A DNA stretch of 64,000 nucleotides. Source: Rhodococcus sp. OK302 (GTDB taxonomy: Bacteria > Actinomycetota > Actinomycetes > Mycobacteriales > Mycobacteriaceae). The number at the start of each line of letters is the position of its first letter. Position 1 is the stretch's first letter. A program made the translations under genes and the position numbers. The stretch spans positions 3,818,501 through 3,882,500 of the forward strand of contig NZ_NPJZ01000001.1 of the NCBI RefSeq assembly GCF_002245895.1, in the 5' to 3' direction. A model generated the notes under the pieces. It searched no databases and had not been told where the DNA came from. It saw only the letters and a program-made list of their open reading frames with translations. Shown here one piece after another: positions 1 through 11,962 of this stretch.

Positions 1-795
1 ATCGGCCGCTGCACTGAGCGTCGAGTCGCTTCCCTCTTTGCCGGTGGTGACCTGAGCATCAATGCGGAACAGGCCGTTGCCGGGAAGCATGTCGATGGTG
101 GCGGGCTCACCTACCGCACCCGGCCTCGCCTGAATATCGACCAGGTTGTCGTTGACGAAGATCGACGGGACAAGACCTTCGACTGTCGAGTAGGTGTCCC
201 ACAGACGAGGGTCGACGAGAACGTCACCGTTTACGCGCGTGATGCCGGCGGCGGCTACTTGTCGCGCTAGGTCGTTCAGGCCCGCCAGCGGATCTCCGGG
301 CGCGAGAACTGCACCGGGTAGAGCGTCGGCGTAGACGTGATCGATGCCGTCGGTGGCGAAGTCGAATCGGCCTTGTGCGGCATTGCGCCCGCCGAGTGCG
401 AGGTCACCAGAGCCGACGAGAACGAGATCACCGGTAAGAGTTCCCTCGACGGGTTCGGCGGTGGCGTACACGGGGGTAGTGACGGTGTGGTCCACCCCGA
501 GGGTGTCGTAGGTAGTGCCGACGGTGAAATGTTTGGTCTGTGAAGCTAGAAACATCGAGGTCTCGGCGTTATTGCTGTAGATCACCTCGTCTGTGACGGG
601 GTCGACTACGAGATAGGACCACTGGGCCATGGCGTATGGATCGGTGGTCATGATGCGGGTTGCCTCCGGCGGAATCTGCTGCGTCGGAGCCGATGCGACA
701 TCTGAGTTCGACGCCTGATTGGCAGAACATGCGGTGAGGAGTGCGGCGACACTGACCAACGCAGCGACGGCACGAACTGATGTGGTGTACGGCAT
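1..795 (-). CDS. D-Ala-D-Ala carboxypeptidase/endopeptidase (PBP4/DacB family) lipoprotein, C-terminus outside window
   Basis: The reading frame runs without a stop from an ATG at 795 to the window edge (265 codons), so the C-terminal half is missing. The N-terminus is a lipoprotein signal peptide with lipobox LLTAC (Cys about residue 23), so the protein is probably exported and lipid-anchored. At residues 85-88 the motif SQTK, in the context FLASQTKHFTVGT, matches the SxxK nucleophile motif of the S13/PBP4 family. The stretch after it (TLTGDLVLVGSGDLALG) is also typical of this family. Such enzymes trim or cleave peptidoglycan cross-links. The later SxN and KTG motifs lie outside the window. 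A CAGGAG ribosome site sits 5 nt before the ATG. The gene is divergent from another serine hydrolase lipoprotein at 882. Confidence 0.8.
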   Translation of the reverse strand, partial: MPYTTSVRAVAALVSVAALLTACSANQASNSDVASAPTQQIPPEATRIMTTDPYAMAQWSYLVVDPVTDEVIYSNNAETSMFLASQTKHFTVGTTYDTLGVDHTVTTPVYATAEPVEGTLTGDLVLVGSGDLALGGRNAAQGRFDFATDGIDHVYADALPGAVLAPGDPLAGLNDLARQVAAAGITRVNGDVLVDPRLWDTYSTVEGLVPSIFVNDNLVDIQARPGAVGEPATIDMLPGNGLFRIDAQVTTGKEGSDSTLSAAAD

Positions 796-860
796 GGACG
801 CTCCTGAGGATTCATGACGGTTTTGTCTCAATTTACTGCAAAGTGCAGCATGTAGAGTGC

Positions 861-881
861 AGTACGGCATAACGTACTCGT
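861..881 (+). promoter_or_regulatory. Putative leaderless promoter (-10 TAACGT) overlapping an inverted repeat
   Basis: TAACGT at 870-875 fits the actinobacterial -10 consensus TANNNT and lies six bases before the ATG at 882, so transcription would start at or next to the start codon. No Shine-Dalgarno sequence is present. The -10 sits inside an inverted repeat, AGTACG (861-866) / CGTACT (873-878), a possible operator. The promoter assignment is inference from spacing and consensus. Confidence 0.4.
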
Positions 882-2231
882 ATGAACTCTGCTGGAAAGT
901 CGACGTCACGTCACGACGTCAAAGTTCGCAAAGTGGCGGTGGCCGGCCTCGCTACGGCGTTACTGCTGTCAGCCTGTTCTTCCGCATCCGACTCCGCGCC
1001 CACCACCGCGTCTGCGGCACCCGGTTCGAACTCGTCCGAGCCGAATTCTCCCGGATCCGCGGACAACGCCGTGTTGTCTTTCGACACTCAGGGAATGGAC
1101 GCCGTCGTCTCCGAAAAAGCGGAGGGGTTCCGCGAGATCGCGATGGTGGTCATGATCACGACGCCGACGCAGAAGTACGTCAACACATGGGGCTCGGTAC
1201 GAGAAGGCGTGAACGAGCCCCCCACGCTGGACACGAAAGTTCGCGTGGGATCGAACACCAAGACCTGGACCGGCACGGCCGTCCTGCAGTTGATCGACGA
1301 GGGCAAGCTGGCGGTGACCGATCCGGTCAGCAAGTACCGCCCCGATGTCCCCAACGGCGACAACATCACCATCGGCGACCTACTCGATATGCGTAGCGGT
1401 CTGTACAACTACACCGAGACCCTCGAGCTTAACCGGGCGCTCGACGAGCAACCGGAGCGAGTGTGGACACCCGAGGAGCTACTGGCCATGGGACTGAGCC
1501 AACCGCCGTACTTTGCTCCCGACACCGGCTACCACTACTCCAACACGAACACCGTTCTCCTCGGCTTGATCGCCGAGCAGCTCGACGGCAAGCCGATTCA
1601 ACAGATCTTCGCGGACCGATTCTTCCGTCCACTCGCACTGACCGGGACCTCGTTTCCTGCCAACACCGATACCAGCATCCCGACACCATATGCAGACGGA
1701 TACACCTACAGTGGCAACGTCGAAACGCTCGGCGAGGGCAAAGAGGCTCTCCCGCAATCTCGCCTCGACGCGATCGCCGCAGGCACCGAAAAACCGACCA
1801 ACACCACGATGCACAATCCGTCGTGGACATGGTCCGCAGGTCAGGGAATCTCGACCGCAAACGATATGGCGACATGGGTCAAAGCTCTCGGAACCGGGTC
1901 GCTCCTGAGCCCGGCCACACAAGAGTTGCGGTTGAACAGTGTGCAACCCACAGGCGGCGAAGGATCCGCAGGATACGGATACGGCATCGCTCAAATGGGT
2001 CCGATGTTCGGCCATATCGGCGAACTACCCGGTTACAACTCGTTCATGGGGTACGACCCGGTCAACGATGTGACCATGGTGGTGTGGGGAAATCTTGCAC
2101 CTACAGCTGATGGGTTCGCACCGGCATCTGCCGTCGCTTCAGCGCTCGTCCCCTTCATCTACGGCAAACCCGCTAAGGCCACATCCGACGACATCTCCGA
2201 CACCGAGGACGCAAACGGCGAAGGGAAGTAG
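882..2231 (+). CDS. Serine hydrolase lipoprotein (beta-lactamase class C / D-Ala-D-Ala carboxypeptidase fold)
   Basis: This 449-residue exported lipoprotein has an N-terminal signal with lipobox LLSAC (Cys32) followed by a Ser/Pro/Ala-rich linker. The catalytic domain shows the three class C signatures in order: SxxK as SNTK (about 124-127), YxN as YSN in YHYSNTNTVLLG, and HxG as HIG in HIGELPGYNSF. These are the acyl-enzyme motifs of the serine beta-lactamase-like family (Pfam Beta-lactamase). Members act as DD-peptidases, esterases or beta-lactamases, and the sequence alone does not decide which. The gene is divergent from a PBP4-family lipoprotein, so a role in cell-wall turnover is plausible. 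The short gap to the downstream PadR gene (42 bp) suggests co-transcription. Confidence 0.82.
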   Translation: MNSAGKSTSRHDVKVRKVAVAGLATALLLSACSSASDSAPTTASAAPGSNSSEPNSPGSADNAVLSFDTQGMDAVVSEKAEGFREIAMVVMITTPTQKYVNTWGSVREGVNEPPTLDTKVRVGSNTKTWTGTAVLQLIDEGKLAVTDPVSKYRPDVPNGDNITIGDLLDMRSGLYNYTETLELNRALDEQPERVWTPEELLAMGLSQPPYFAPDTGYHYSNTNTVLLGLIAEQLDGKPIQQIFADRFFRPLALTGTSFPANTDTSIPTPYADGYTYSGNVETLGEGKEALPQSRLDAIAAGTEKPTNTTMHNPSWTWSAGQGISTANDMATWVKALGTGSLLSPATQELRLNSVQPTGGEGSAGYGYGIAQMGPMFGHIGELPGYNSFMGYDPVNDVTMVVWGNLAPTADGFAPASAVASALVPFIYGKPAKATSDDISDTEDANGEGK

Positions 2232-2273
2232 CACTTGTAGGCTTGGACTTACCCGCGGAGCGAAAGGAGCCAT

Positions 2274-2912
2274 GTGGCTCAGCGTGATCTCACCCCCACC
2301 TCGTACATGATCCTGGGATTGCTGACATCCAAGGATTGGTCCGCATACGAGATCGCCGAACAGGTCGGACGCGGGGTCGCCGAGATATGGCCCAGCGCCG
2401 ACCGACAGCGTTACAACGCCCCAAAACTACTGGTTGAACGCGGCCTGGTCACCGCGACCACAGTCACGAAAGGTACTCAGCGATCCCGCACCGTCTACTC
2501 CATCACCGACGAAGGCCGAACAGCGCTGAGCGACTGGCTCGCCACCCAGACCACACCCCCCGCATTGCAGTTCGAAGGCATGATCCGCGTGATCTTCGCC
2601 AACCAAGGCACGATCGAGGACCTGCGGTCCAACCTGGCGACCATTCGAGAACAGGCAACCCAATCCCGAAGTCTGTTCGACTCGCACGCGCAACGGATTT
2701 CGGCCCCCGGCGCTGGCACACTTCCCCAGCAAAATCACCTGATGGCACTGGCCAACCGCTTCATGATCGGCCACTTCGACCACATCGCAGAATGGGCCGA
2801 CTGGGCGTTGGAAGAAACAGCGGACTGGCCCGACACAGTGCAACCCGCAACAACACATCGAAAGCGCACCCTCTCCATCCTCGCCCAGTCGATAGACAAC
2901 GAAAGTAGCTAA
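2274..2912 (+). CDS. PadR family transcriptional regulator
   Basis: The protein is 212 residues from a GTG start; AAAGGAG lies about 5 nt upstream. The N-terminal winged helix-turn-helix is recognisable (LTPTSYMILGLLTSKDWSAYEIAEQV, then a recognition helix and a wing around TVYSITDEGRTALSDWL). The C-terminal half is a helical dimerisation domain of the Vir/PadR_C type. PadR proteins are mostly ligand-responsive repressors of nearby genes. The gene follows a serine hydrolase by 42 bp, so the likely target is its own operon or the divergent cell-wall genes. The ligand is unknown. Confidence 0.85.
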   Translation: MAQRDLTPTSYMILGLLTSKDWSAYEIAEQVGRGVAEIWPSADRQRYNAPKLLVERGLVTATTVTKGTQRSRTVYSITDEGRTALSDWLATQTTPPALQFEGMIRVIFANQGTIEDLRSNLATIREQATQSRSLFDSHAQRISAPGAGTLPQQNHLMALANRFMIGHFDHIAEWADWALEETADWPDTVQPATTHRKRTLSILAQSIDNESS

Positions 2913-3039
2913 CTTCCCCGCCGAAGATCACAGGGAGCTGGGCCCACGGGCGTTCGACTACTTCAATTGTGAAAACCGTGTTCGCGATTCCAACGCACGT
3001 GAGGCCTGTATACGGATCTCGTGTGCGACGGCTGGCTCC

Positions 3040-3555
3040 ATGACATATCTGGTGCTCGTTTTGTCGAACTACAGGTATCTGACGATGGAGGGCGAGGTAA
3101 TTCTGGGGCATGCACCGACGGATGCGGAGATTGCAGCGGTTCGTCAGCTCCCTCGAGATGAACGGGTGGGCCGTATTTCACCAGGACTGTTTGGGCTCTC
3201 GTTCAGTGAGTCGCATCGGGAGCGGTGGGAGGCTGCAGCGGTACTCGGTGGGCACGATCTAGACGAGCTGATCGGTCCGGTGGTGTGGTCGGTATCGTCG
3301 CGACTAGACGAGTCTCGATGGTTTCGGTCTATGGGAGATATGGCGTGGACAGCCGACGATGAGACGGCTGTGCGACTGTTTCATTTGCCGACCCACCAAG
3401 TTGCATTGAGACCCACCGGCCCGTGGCGCGACGGCGTGTTCACGCCGAGTGAGTTGCTTGCGGCTGTGTACAACGTCATTCCGGCAGCCGAGGTTCACGG
3501 CGCCCCGCCCGACTTCCCGTTCGTTTCACCGCTCCCGCCTGGCGCCATTCCCTGA
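3040..3555 (+). CDS. Hypothetical protein, about 171 residues
   Basis: An open frame of 171 codons with plausible high-GC codon use and a soluble, acidic product. I do not recognise the family. It has no signal peptide, membrane segment or obvious catalytic motif. Tryptophans are frequent and the C-terminus is proline-rich (PPDFPFVSPLPPGAIP). The ATG at 3040 has no clear ribosome site, and an in-frame ATG at 3085 is an alternative start. It sits alone between a PadR gene and a non-coding gap. Confidence 0.55.
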   Translation: MTYLVLVLSNYRYLTMEGEVILGHAPTDAEIAAVRQLPRDERVGRISPGLFGLSFSESHRERWEAAAVLGGHDLDELIGPVVWSVSSRLDESRWFRSMGDMAWTADDETAVRLFHLPTHQVALRPTGPWRDGVFTPSELLAAVYNVIPAAEVHGAPPDFPFVSPLPPGAIP

Positions 3556-3689
3556 GCGTGGCTGCGATTGACAGGGTCGGGTCTGCTCTCGGCAGTCAGG
3601 TGGTCGGGCATTGCTCCAGGGGAACTATCGATGCCCAAGACACCCCATCGATAATTCGGCGGTTGCGGTAGCCTTTGGGCTGTTCAAAA

Positions 3690-3719
3690 GTGTTTTCCCC
3701 GCGAATGCGGGGATGAACC
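3690..3719 (+). repeat. Solitary sequence resembling a type I-E CRISPR repeat
   Basis: The 30-base sequence begins GTGTTTTCCCCGCG and ends GCGGGGATGAACC. It resembles actinobacterial type I-E repeats, which typically begin GTGTTCCCCGCG, contain a CCCCGC/GCGGGG stem and end GATGAACC. Relative to that pattern it carries about two extra T residues. Only one copy is present, so it is not an array. Confidence 0.5.
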
Positions 3720-3747
3720 TCGGGCTCAAACTTGCTTGCGAGGTCGC

Positions 3748-3781
3748 TGTCGGCCTGATCGGTTCACAGATCAGGCCGACA
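3748..3781. terminator. Perfect 13-bp hairpin between 3555 and aroC
   Basis: Arms TGTCGGCCTGATC (3748-3760) and GATCAGGCCGACA (3769-3781) are perfect complements around an 8-base loop. The hairpin could end transcription from the upstream gene. No U-tract follows, which is common for actinobacterial terminators. Confidence 0.45.
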
Positions 3782-3921
3782 CGATCCGGGCGTGGGCAGA
3801 GCGACTTCACGCCTTGTTTGAGTGCGCCACCACTACTCGGTTGATGTGACGCCTCGCAATCGGACAGCGGTCCAAGGACCACTGTCACAACCATTGCTTG
3901 GGACGTGGAAAGATAGGCGTC

Positions 3922-5109
3922 GTGCTGCGTTGGATAACTGCTGGAGAATCCCATGGTCCCGCCCTCGTCGCGATGCTCGAGGGCATGGTTGCGGGGGTCG
4001 AAGTGACCTCTGAGGCCATCTCGTCTGAACTTGCTCGTCGTCGACTCGGCTATGGCCGTGGCGCGCGGATGAAGTTCGAGGCCGACAAGGTCACCATCAT
4101 TGGTGGTGTCCGCCACGGCTTTACGCTGGGCGGCCCCGTCGCCATTGAAATCGGCAACACCGAGTGGCCGAAGTGGGAAACCATCATGTCTGCCGATCCG
4201 GTGGATCCGGATCTGCTTGCCGATCAGGCCCGCAATGCCCCGTTGACGCGCCCGCGTCCCGGCCACGCCGATTACAGCGGCATGCTCAAGTACGGCTTCA
4301 ACGACGCCCGCCCGATCCTCGAGCGTGCGAGTGCTCGTGAGACCGCAGCTCGTGTTGCTGCGGGAACTGTTGCTCGTTCCTTCCTCCGTCAGGTCTTCGG
4401 CGTCGAGGTTGTCTCCCACGTCATCTCTATCGGTGCTTCCGATCCCTACGTCGGCCCGGTGCCGGAGGGTAAGGATCTGGACGCGATTGACGCGAGCCCG
4501 GTTCGCGCCTTCGACAAGGCTGCCGAAGAGTCGATGATCGCCGAGATCGAAGCTGCAAAGAAGGACGGCGACACTCTGGGTGGTGTTGTCGAGGTTGTCA
4601 TCCACGGACTGCCCGTCGGCCTGGGAACATTCGTTAGTGGCGCCGAGCGTCTCGACGCTCGACTTGCCGCTGCGCTCATGGGAATTCAGGCCATCAAGGG
4701 TGTCGAGGTCGGTGACGGCTTCGAGACGGCACGTCGACGCGGCAGCGAAGCTCACGACGAGATTCGCCCCGGCCCGGACGGCATTGTTCGTTCCACCAAC
4801 CGCGCCGGCGGCATCGAAGGCGGCATGACCAACGGTGAGGCTCTGCGGGTTCGCGCGGCAATGAAGCCGATCTCGACGGTTCCGCGTGCATTGGCAACTA
4901 TCGACATGGAAACGGGTGAAGAGGCAGTTGCCATCCACCAGCGCAGTGACGTGTGTGCGGTTCCGGCTGCCGGTGTGGTTGCGGAATCCATGGTTGCGCT
5001 CGTCGTCGCTCAGGTGGCACTCGAGAAGTTCGGCGGTGATTCCATTGCAGAAACCACAGCCAACTTCCGTAGTTACGCCGACGGCATCGCAGCCCGACCT
5101 CCTCGCTGA
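3922..5109 (+). CDS. aroC: Chorismate synthase
   Basis: Converts 5-enolpyruvylshikimate-3-phosphate to chorismate, the last step of the shikimate pathway, using reduced FMN. The 395-residue product starts [21 protein letters not shown], which carries the first family signature (GESHG). It continues with [23 protein letters not shown] and a C-terminal [16 protein letters not shown] segment, all typical of actinobacterial AroC. I chose the GTG at 3922 because translation from there matches the mycobacterial N-terminus. An in-frame start at 3898 would only add eight residues. It heads an aroC-aroK-aroB-aroQ cluster. Confidence 0.96.
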   Translation: MLRWITAGESHGPALVAMLEGMVAGVEVTSEAISSELARRRLGYGRGARMKFEADKVTIIGGVRHGFTLGGPVAIEIGNTEWPKWETIMSADPVDPDLLADQARNAPLTRPRPGHADYSGMLKYGFNDARPILERASARETAARVAAGTVARSFLRQVFGVEVVSHVISIGASDPYVGPVPEGKDLDAIDASPVRAFDKAAEESMIAEIEAAKKDGDTLGGVVEVVIHGLPVGLGTFVSGAERLDARLAAALMGIQAIKGVEVGDGFETARRRGSEAHDEIRPGPDGIVRSTNRAGGIEGGMTNGEALRVRAAMKPISTVPRALATIDMETGEEAVAIHQRSDVCAVPAAGVVAESMVALVVAQVALEKFGGDSIAETTANFRSYADGIAARPPR

Positions 5110-5142
5110 GAGGTCCGAGACAGACGGTCCTGAGAGGTCCGA
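5106..5142 (+). repeat. 13-bp direct repeat at the aroC stop and before aroK
   Basis: CTGAGAGGTCCGA occurs at 5106-5118, spanning the aroC TGA, and again at 5130-5142, just before the aroK ATG. The second copy supplies the purine-rich GAGAGG that probably serves as the aroK ribosome site, so the duplication may have shaped aroC-aroK coupling. Confidence 0.6.
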
Positions 5143-5143
5143 C

Positions 5144-7228
<2,085 letters not shown>

Positions 7229-7240
7229 GACACAGATGCA

Positions 7241-7278
7241 CAAAGGAGGCCCCGGAGAATTCTCCGGGGCCTCCTTTG
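7241..7278. terminator. Perfect 38-bp palindrome, bidirectional terminator between aroQ and 7292
   Basis: Two 19-base arms, CAAAGGAGGCCCCGGAGAA (7241-7259) and its exact complement (7260-7278), form a continuous palindrome between convergent genes. A/T-rich ends (CAAAGG/CCTTTG) give a short U-rich tail in either direction. Position and symmetry support a shared terminator. Confidence 0.85.
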
Positions 7279-7291
7279 GTGGTTCTGAAAG

Positions 7292-7897
7292 TTACTGCTT
7301 GCCCAAATCGATGGGAGGAAAGACCGTCGTGTCGGCATCGGACTCTTCGACGGACATTGCCGCGCCGCCGCTGTAAGCATGCTGGCCGGTAGGGGAGTCG
7401 TAACCCTCGCTCACCGGAACCTGCTCGTGGTGACGCTCATGTGACGGCGTCTGGGGGGCGGTGCCGTTCTTGCGCTGTTCGCGGCTGGTGATGAATCGGC
7501 CGAGCGTGACGGCGATCATCGCGGGCACGAAGATGAGCAGGATGGTGAAGGCCGCGCCGGACGTGATTTCGAAGAACAAGCCCTGCTGGGTCAGTTCGAG
7601 GGCCGGGACGAGGCTGAGGACCCAACTTGCGGCACCGGCGACAAATCCACCGACCAGTGCTGCCTTGAGCCACAGCATCGTGAGGTCTGCGCCGTCCTCG
7701 GCTTCCGGGAACTGACGGCGATCACGAATGCCGTCGATTCCGCCCCAAATTGCCGCCGCGACGATGACGATCAGCAGCGACAGCCATCGCAGGGTGGACC
7801 CCTGAAGTGGCCACTGCGAGATAGCCGCACCGAGCAATGCACGAAAGACAACATGTATCAGGGCCATGCCGAGGCCACGTACCAACCACGCGTTCAT
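7292..7897 (-). CDS. Four-helix membrane protein of the B-4DMT type (Rv2536-like)
   Basis: The 201-residue protein has about four hydrophobic segments: 5-25, 37-52, 78-100 and 113-135. A hydrophilic C-terminal tail of about 60 residues follows, rich in His, Glu, Ser and Asp. Its position, opposite to the aro genes and beside pepQ-efp-nusB, is that of the Mycobacterium tuberculosis Rv2536 gene. The family is named a transporter in some databases, but function is not demonstrated as far as I know. It converges on aroQ across a perfect terminator palindrome. Confidence 0.72.
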   Translation of the reverse strand: MNAWLVRGLGMALIHVVFRALLGAAISQWPLQGSTLRWLSLLIVIVAAAIWGGIDGIRDRRQFPEAEDGADLTMLWLKAALVGGFVAGAASWVLSLVPALELTQQGLFFEITSGAAFTILLIFVPAMIAVTLGRFITSREQRKNGTAPQTPSHERHHEQVPVSEGYDSPTGQHAYSGGAAMSVEESDADTTVFPPIDLGKQ

Positions 7898-7996
7898 ACC
7901 TACAGCCTAACTAGAACAGATTCCATTATGTGGTCTAACCCACAACTATTGCTGTTACCGCGTGTTGCGGGGTGGGGAACCCGCCGCCGCGAACGG

Positions 7997-8002
7997 TAGG
8001 TT
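7997..8002 (+). promoter_or_regulatory. Putative -10 box of a leaderless pepQ promoter
   Basis: TAGGTT (7997-8002) fits TANNNT and is followed six bases later by the pepQ ATG, with no Shine-Dalgarno sequence between. This is the spacing expected for a leaderless actinobacterial transcript. No convincing -35 is visible. Confidence 0.4.
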
Positions 8003-8008
8003 CGAGTC

Positions 8009-9103
8009 ATGTCAGCTGATCACCGGTCCCGTCGTCAAGCGCTTCGCGAACTCTTGATCGCGCGGGAACTCGACGCGATTCTCGTCACAGATCTCATCAA
8101 CATCCGATACCTGACGGGATTCACCGGTTCCAATGCCGCACTGCTGGTGAGCGCCGCGGATTCGGCAGTTGACGAGAAGGCGACGGTCATCTGCACCGAC
8201 GGCCGCTATGTCACTCAGGTGGCGGAGCAGGTGCCGGATCTTCGGGCCGAAATAAACCGTTCGAGTGCCAACCATCTGATTTCGACGTTCTCAGGCGAAG
8301 TGTTGGCCTTCGAGGCTCACATTGCAACATTCGCGGAACACCGATCCTGGACGGAGGCCGCCCCGTCCACCCGGTTTGAACCGGTGAGCGGACTCGTCGA
8401 AAAGTTGCGGATGGTCAAGGACGAACACGAGATCGACTTGCTTCGCGCCGCGTGTACCGCTGCCGATGATGCGTTGGCGCAGTTGATCGCTCGCGGCGGA
8501 CTGCGACCGGGGCGAACCGAACGCGAAGTGGGCCGGGAACTGGAAAACCTCATGTTCGACAACGGCGCCGACGGCATCTCCTTCGAGACCATCGTGGCGG
8601 CCGGCGCAAACTCGGCGATTCCGCATCACCGGCCGACCGGAGCAGTGTTGGCGTCGGGAGACTTCGTGAAACTGGACTTCGGTGCACAGATCGGTGGCTA
8701 CCACTCGGACATGACACGAACATACGTTTTGGAGACTGTTTCCGATTGGCAACGGGACGTGTACGAGCTCGTCGCACAGTCTCAGGCAGCCGGCCGCGCG
8801 GCACTGATCCCCGGCGCAGAATGTGCAGCGGTAGACGCCGCAGCGCGCGCAGTGATCGACGATGCCGGGTACGGCGAGTTGTTTCTGCACGGCCTCGGAC
8901 ACGGCGTGGGGCTGGAAATCCATGAAGCACCGGGAATCGGCAAGCTCGGCACCGGTACACTTCTTTCCGGCGCGGCGGTGACCGTCGAGCCGGGCGTGTA
9001 TTTCTCCGGGCGCGGAGGCGTACGGATCGAGGACACGCTCGTTGTTCGTGAGCAGGGGCCAGAGCTGCTCACACTGACCGCAAAAGACCTTACCGTCGTC
9101 TAA
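8009..9103 (+). CDS. pepQ: Xaa-Pro aminopeptidase/dipeptidase (M24 family)
   Basis: Cytoplasmic metallopeptidase that cleaves peptides next to proline. The 364-residue protein has an N-terminal creatinase-like domain (1-130; LINIRYLTGFTGSNAAL) and a C-terminal pita-bread domain. The dinuclear metal ligands of M24 are visible as KLDFGAQIGGYHSDMTRT (Asp, Asp), HGLGHGVGLEIHE (His), TVEPGVYF (Glu) and GVRIEDT (Glu). The neighbours efp and nusB match the mycobacterial pepQ-efp-nusB order. The name follows that orthology, and exact substrate length preference is not decided by sequence. Confidence 0.88.
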   Translation: MSADHRSRRQALRELLIARELDAILVTDLINIRYLTGFTGSNAALLVSAADSAVDEKATVICTDGRYVTQVAEQVPDLRAEINRSSANHLISTFSGEVLAFEAHIATFAEHRSWTEAAPSTRFEPVSGLVEKLRMVKDEHEIDLLRAACTAADDALAQLIARGGLRPGRTEREVGRELENLMFDNGADGISFETIVAAGANSAIPHHRPTGAVLASGDFVKLDFGAQIGGYHSDMTRTYVLETVSDWQRDVYELVAQSQAAGRAALIPGAECAAVDAAARAVIDDAGYGELFLHGLGHGVGLEIHEAPGIGKLGTGTLLSGAAVTVEPGVYFSGRGGVRIEDTLVVREQGPELLTLTAKDLTVV

Positions 9104-9139
9104 GACGGTTCCCGACCCCCTCTAGGAGACGCGAAGCAA

Positions 9140-9703
9140 GTGGCTTCCACCAGTGATTTCAAGAATGGTCTGGTTCTGCAGATCGAAGGCCAGCTGTGGA
9201 CGATCATCGAGTTCCAGCACGTCAAGCCTGGCAAGGGCCCCGCTTTCGTTCGCACCAAGCTCAAGAATGTTCTCTCGGGCAAGGTAGTGGACAAGACCTT
9301 CAACGCCGGTGTGAAGGTCGAGACCGCCACGGTCGACCGTCGTAGCATGACCTACCTCTACCACGACGGTAGCGATTACATCTTCATGGACGGCGACACC
9401 TTCGACCAGGTTCCGGTCAGCGAAGCAGTCGTCGGCGACCAGTCGCGTTTCCTCCTCGAGAACATGCTCGTCCAGGTTGCGACCCACGAAGAGGTTCCCC
9501 TCTTCGTCGAGCTCCCGGTCACGGTCGAGCTTGTTGTTCAGCACACCGATCCGGGCCTGCAGGGCGATCGTTCCACCGGCGGCACCAAGCCGGCGACCCT
9601 CGAGACCGGCGCCGAGATCAGCGTTCCGCTGTTCATCAACACCGGTGACAAGCTCAAGGTCGATTCGCGTGACGGCAACTACCTCGGGCGTGTGAATTCC
9701 TAA
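9140..9703 (+). CDS. efp: Translation elongation factor P
   Basis: EF-P relieves ribosomes stalled at polyproline stretches. The 187-residue protein has the three-beta-barrel family layout: KOW-like N-domain, central OB domain, and C-terminal OB domain with the signature [29 protein letters not shown]. The loop tip is PGKGP with Lys32. This is the loop of the actinobacterial subgroup reported to work without lysine modification, which fits the lack of any epmA/epmB or arginine-modifying gene nearby. The GTG start has AGGAG 14-18 bases upstream and follows pepQ by 36 bp. Confidence 0.96.
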   Translation: MASTSDFKNGLVLQIEGQLWTIIEFQHVKPGKGPAFVRTKLKNVLSGKVVDKTFNAGVKVETATVDRRSMTYLYHDGSDYIFMDGDTFDQVPVSEAVVGDQSRFLLENMLVQVATHEEVPLFVELPVTVELVVQHTDPGLQGDRSTGGTKPATLETGAEISVPLFINTGDKLKVDSRDGNYLGRVNS

Positions 9704-9704
9704 A

Positions 9705-10202
9705 GTGTCCGGCACACATAAGAAACTCGGTGCGCGGCACAAGGCGCGGAAGCGTGCCGTCGACTTCCTCTTCGAAGCCGAAGCACGTGACCTCGATCCG
9801 GTTGCACTGACATCTGAGCGTTCCGACCTGTCAGTCAAGGACGATTCGGTGGCTCCGGTTGCTCAGTACACGGTCACCTTGGTGTCCGGTGTTGCAGAAA
9901 ACCTGGATCGAATCGATCAGGTCATCTCCTCGCACCTGCAGGAGTGGACGCTCCAGCGTCTGCCGGCAGTGGACCGCGCGATCCTGCGTATCGCCGTGTG
10001 GGAGCTTTTCCATGCGACGGACGTTCCGCCGGTTGTGGCCGTCGACGAGGCCGTCGAATTGGCGAAGCAGCTGTCCACGGACGATTCACCGGGGTTTGTC
10101 AACGGCATCCTCGGCCAGGTCGTTCTCGTGGCGCCGCAGGTTCGTTCGGCTGCTGCCGCGACGTCCCAGCGCGCTCAGGAAACTGATTCGGAAACCGAGT
10201 AG
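9705..10202 (+). CDS. nusB: Transcription antitermination factor NusB
   Basis: NusB, with NusE (S10), binds boxA RNA and supports rRNA antitermination. The 165-residue protein is all-helical, with the N-terminal RNA-contact segment [18 protein letters not shown] and the C-terminal signature [37 protein letters not shown] plus FVNGILGQV. It starts at a GTG two bases after the efp stop, so it is probably translated by coupling. The C-terminal 25 residues are an unconserved Ala/Glu-rich tail. Confidence 0.95.
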   Translation: MSGTHKKLGARHKARKRAVDFLFEAEARDLDPVALTSERSDLSVKDDSVAPVAQYTVTLVSGVAENLDRIDQVISSHLQEWTLQRLPAVDRAILRIAVWELFHATDVPPVVAVDEAVELAKQLSTDDSPGFVNGILGQVVLVAPQVRSAAAATSQRAQETDSETE

Positions 10203-10217
10203 TTTTCAGTTCCACCA

Positions 10218-10282
10218 CCCGCCGTGCGAGCAAAGTTGTGTGTCTGAACACAACCCGTCTGAGGACGCGTTCGCACGGCGGG
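10218..10282 (+). terminator. Two-tier stem-loop after nusB, at the head of the pyr leader region
   Basis: Outer arms CCCGCCGTGCGA (10218-10229) and TCGCACGGCGGG (10271-10282) are perfect 12-bp complements. They enclose an inner 7-bp hairpin, GTTGTGT (10235-10241) / ACACAAC (10248-10254). It lies between nusB and the predicted pyrR promoter, so the simplest reading is termination of nusB transcripts. Confidence 0.6.
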
Positions 10283-10300
10283 ATCAGGTCTGTCGGCTGA

Positions 10301-10306
10301 TAGGGT
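10301..10306 (+). promoter_or_regulatory. Putative -10 box of the pyr operon promoter
   Basis: TAGGGT fits the actinobacterial -10 consensus and gives a predicted leader of roughly 55 nt before pyrR, long enough to carry the PyrR-binding loop. The same hexamer precedes gap in this window. No strong -35 was seen. Confidence 0.4.
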
Positions 10307-10333
10307 GGGGACCGTCAGACATCCTTTAACGAT

Positions 10334-11936
<1,603 letters not shown>

Positions 11937-11962
11937 CCACGAATCAGAACGGAGAATCACCC

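Larger units (their letters stand above)
3556..3921. other. Non-coding gap upstream of aroC
   Basis: This 366-bp stretch has no supported gene. It holds one CRISPR-repeat-like sequence (3690-3719), a perfect hairpin (3748-3781), and then the region that must carry the aroC promoter. No other repeat copy, cas gene or leader was seen nearby. Confidence 0.6.

Noticed and set aside
3690..3781. CRISPR array
   Set aside because: Only one repeat-like unit is present; no second repeat or regular spacer follows.
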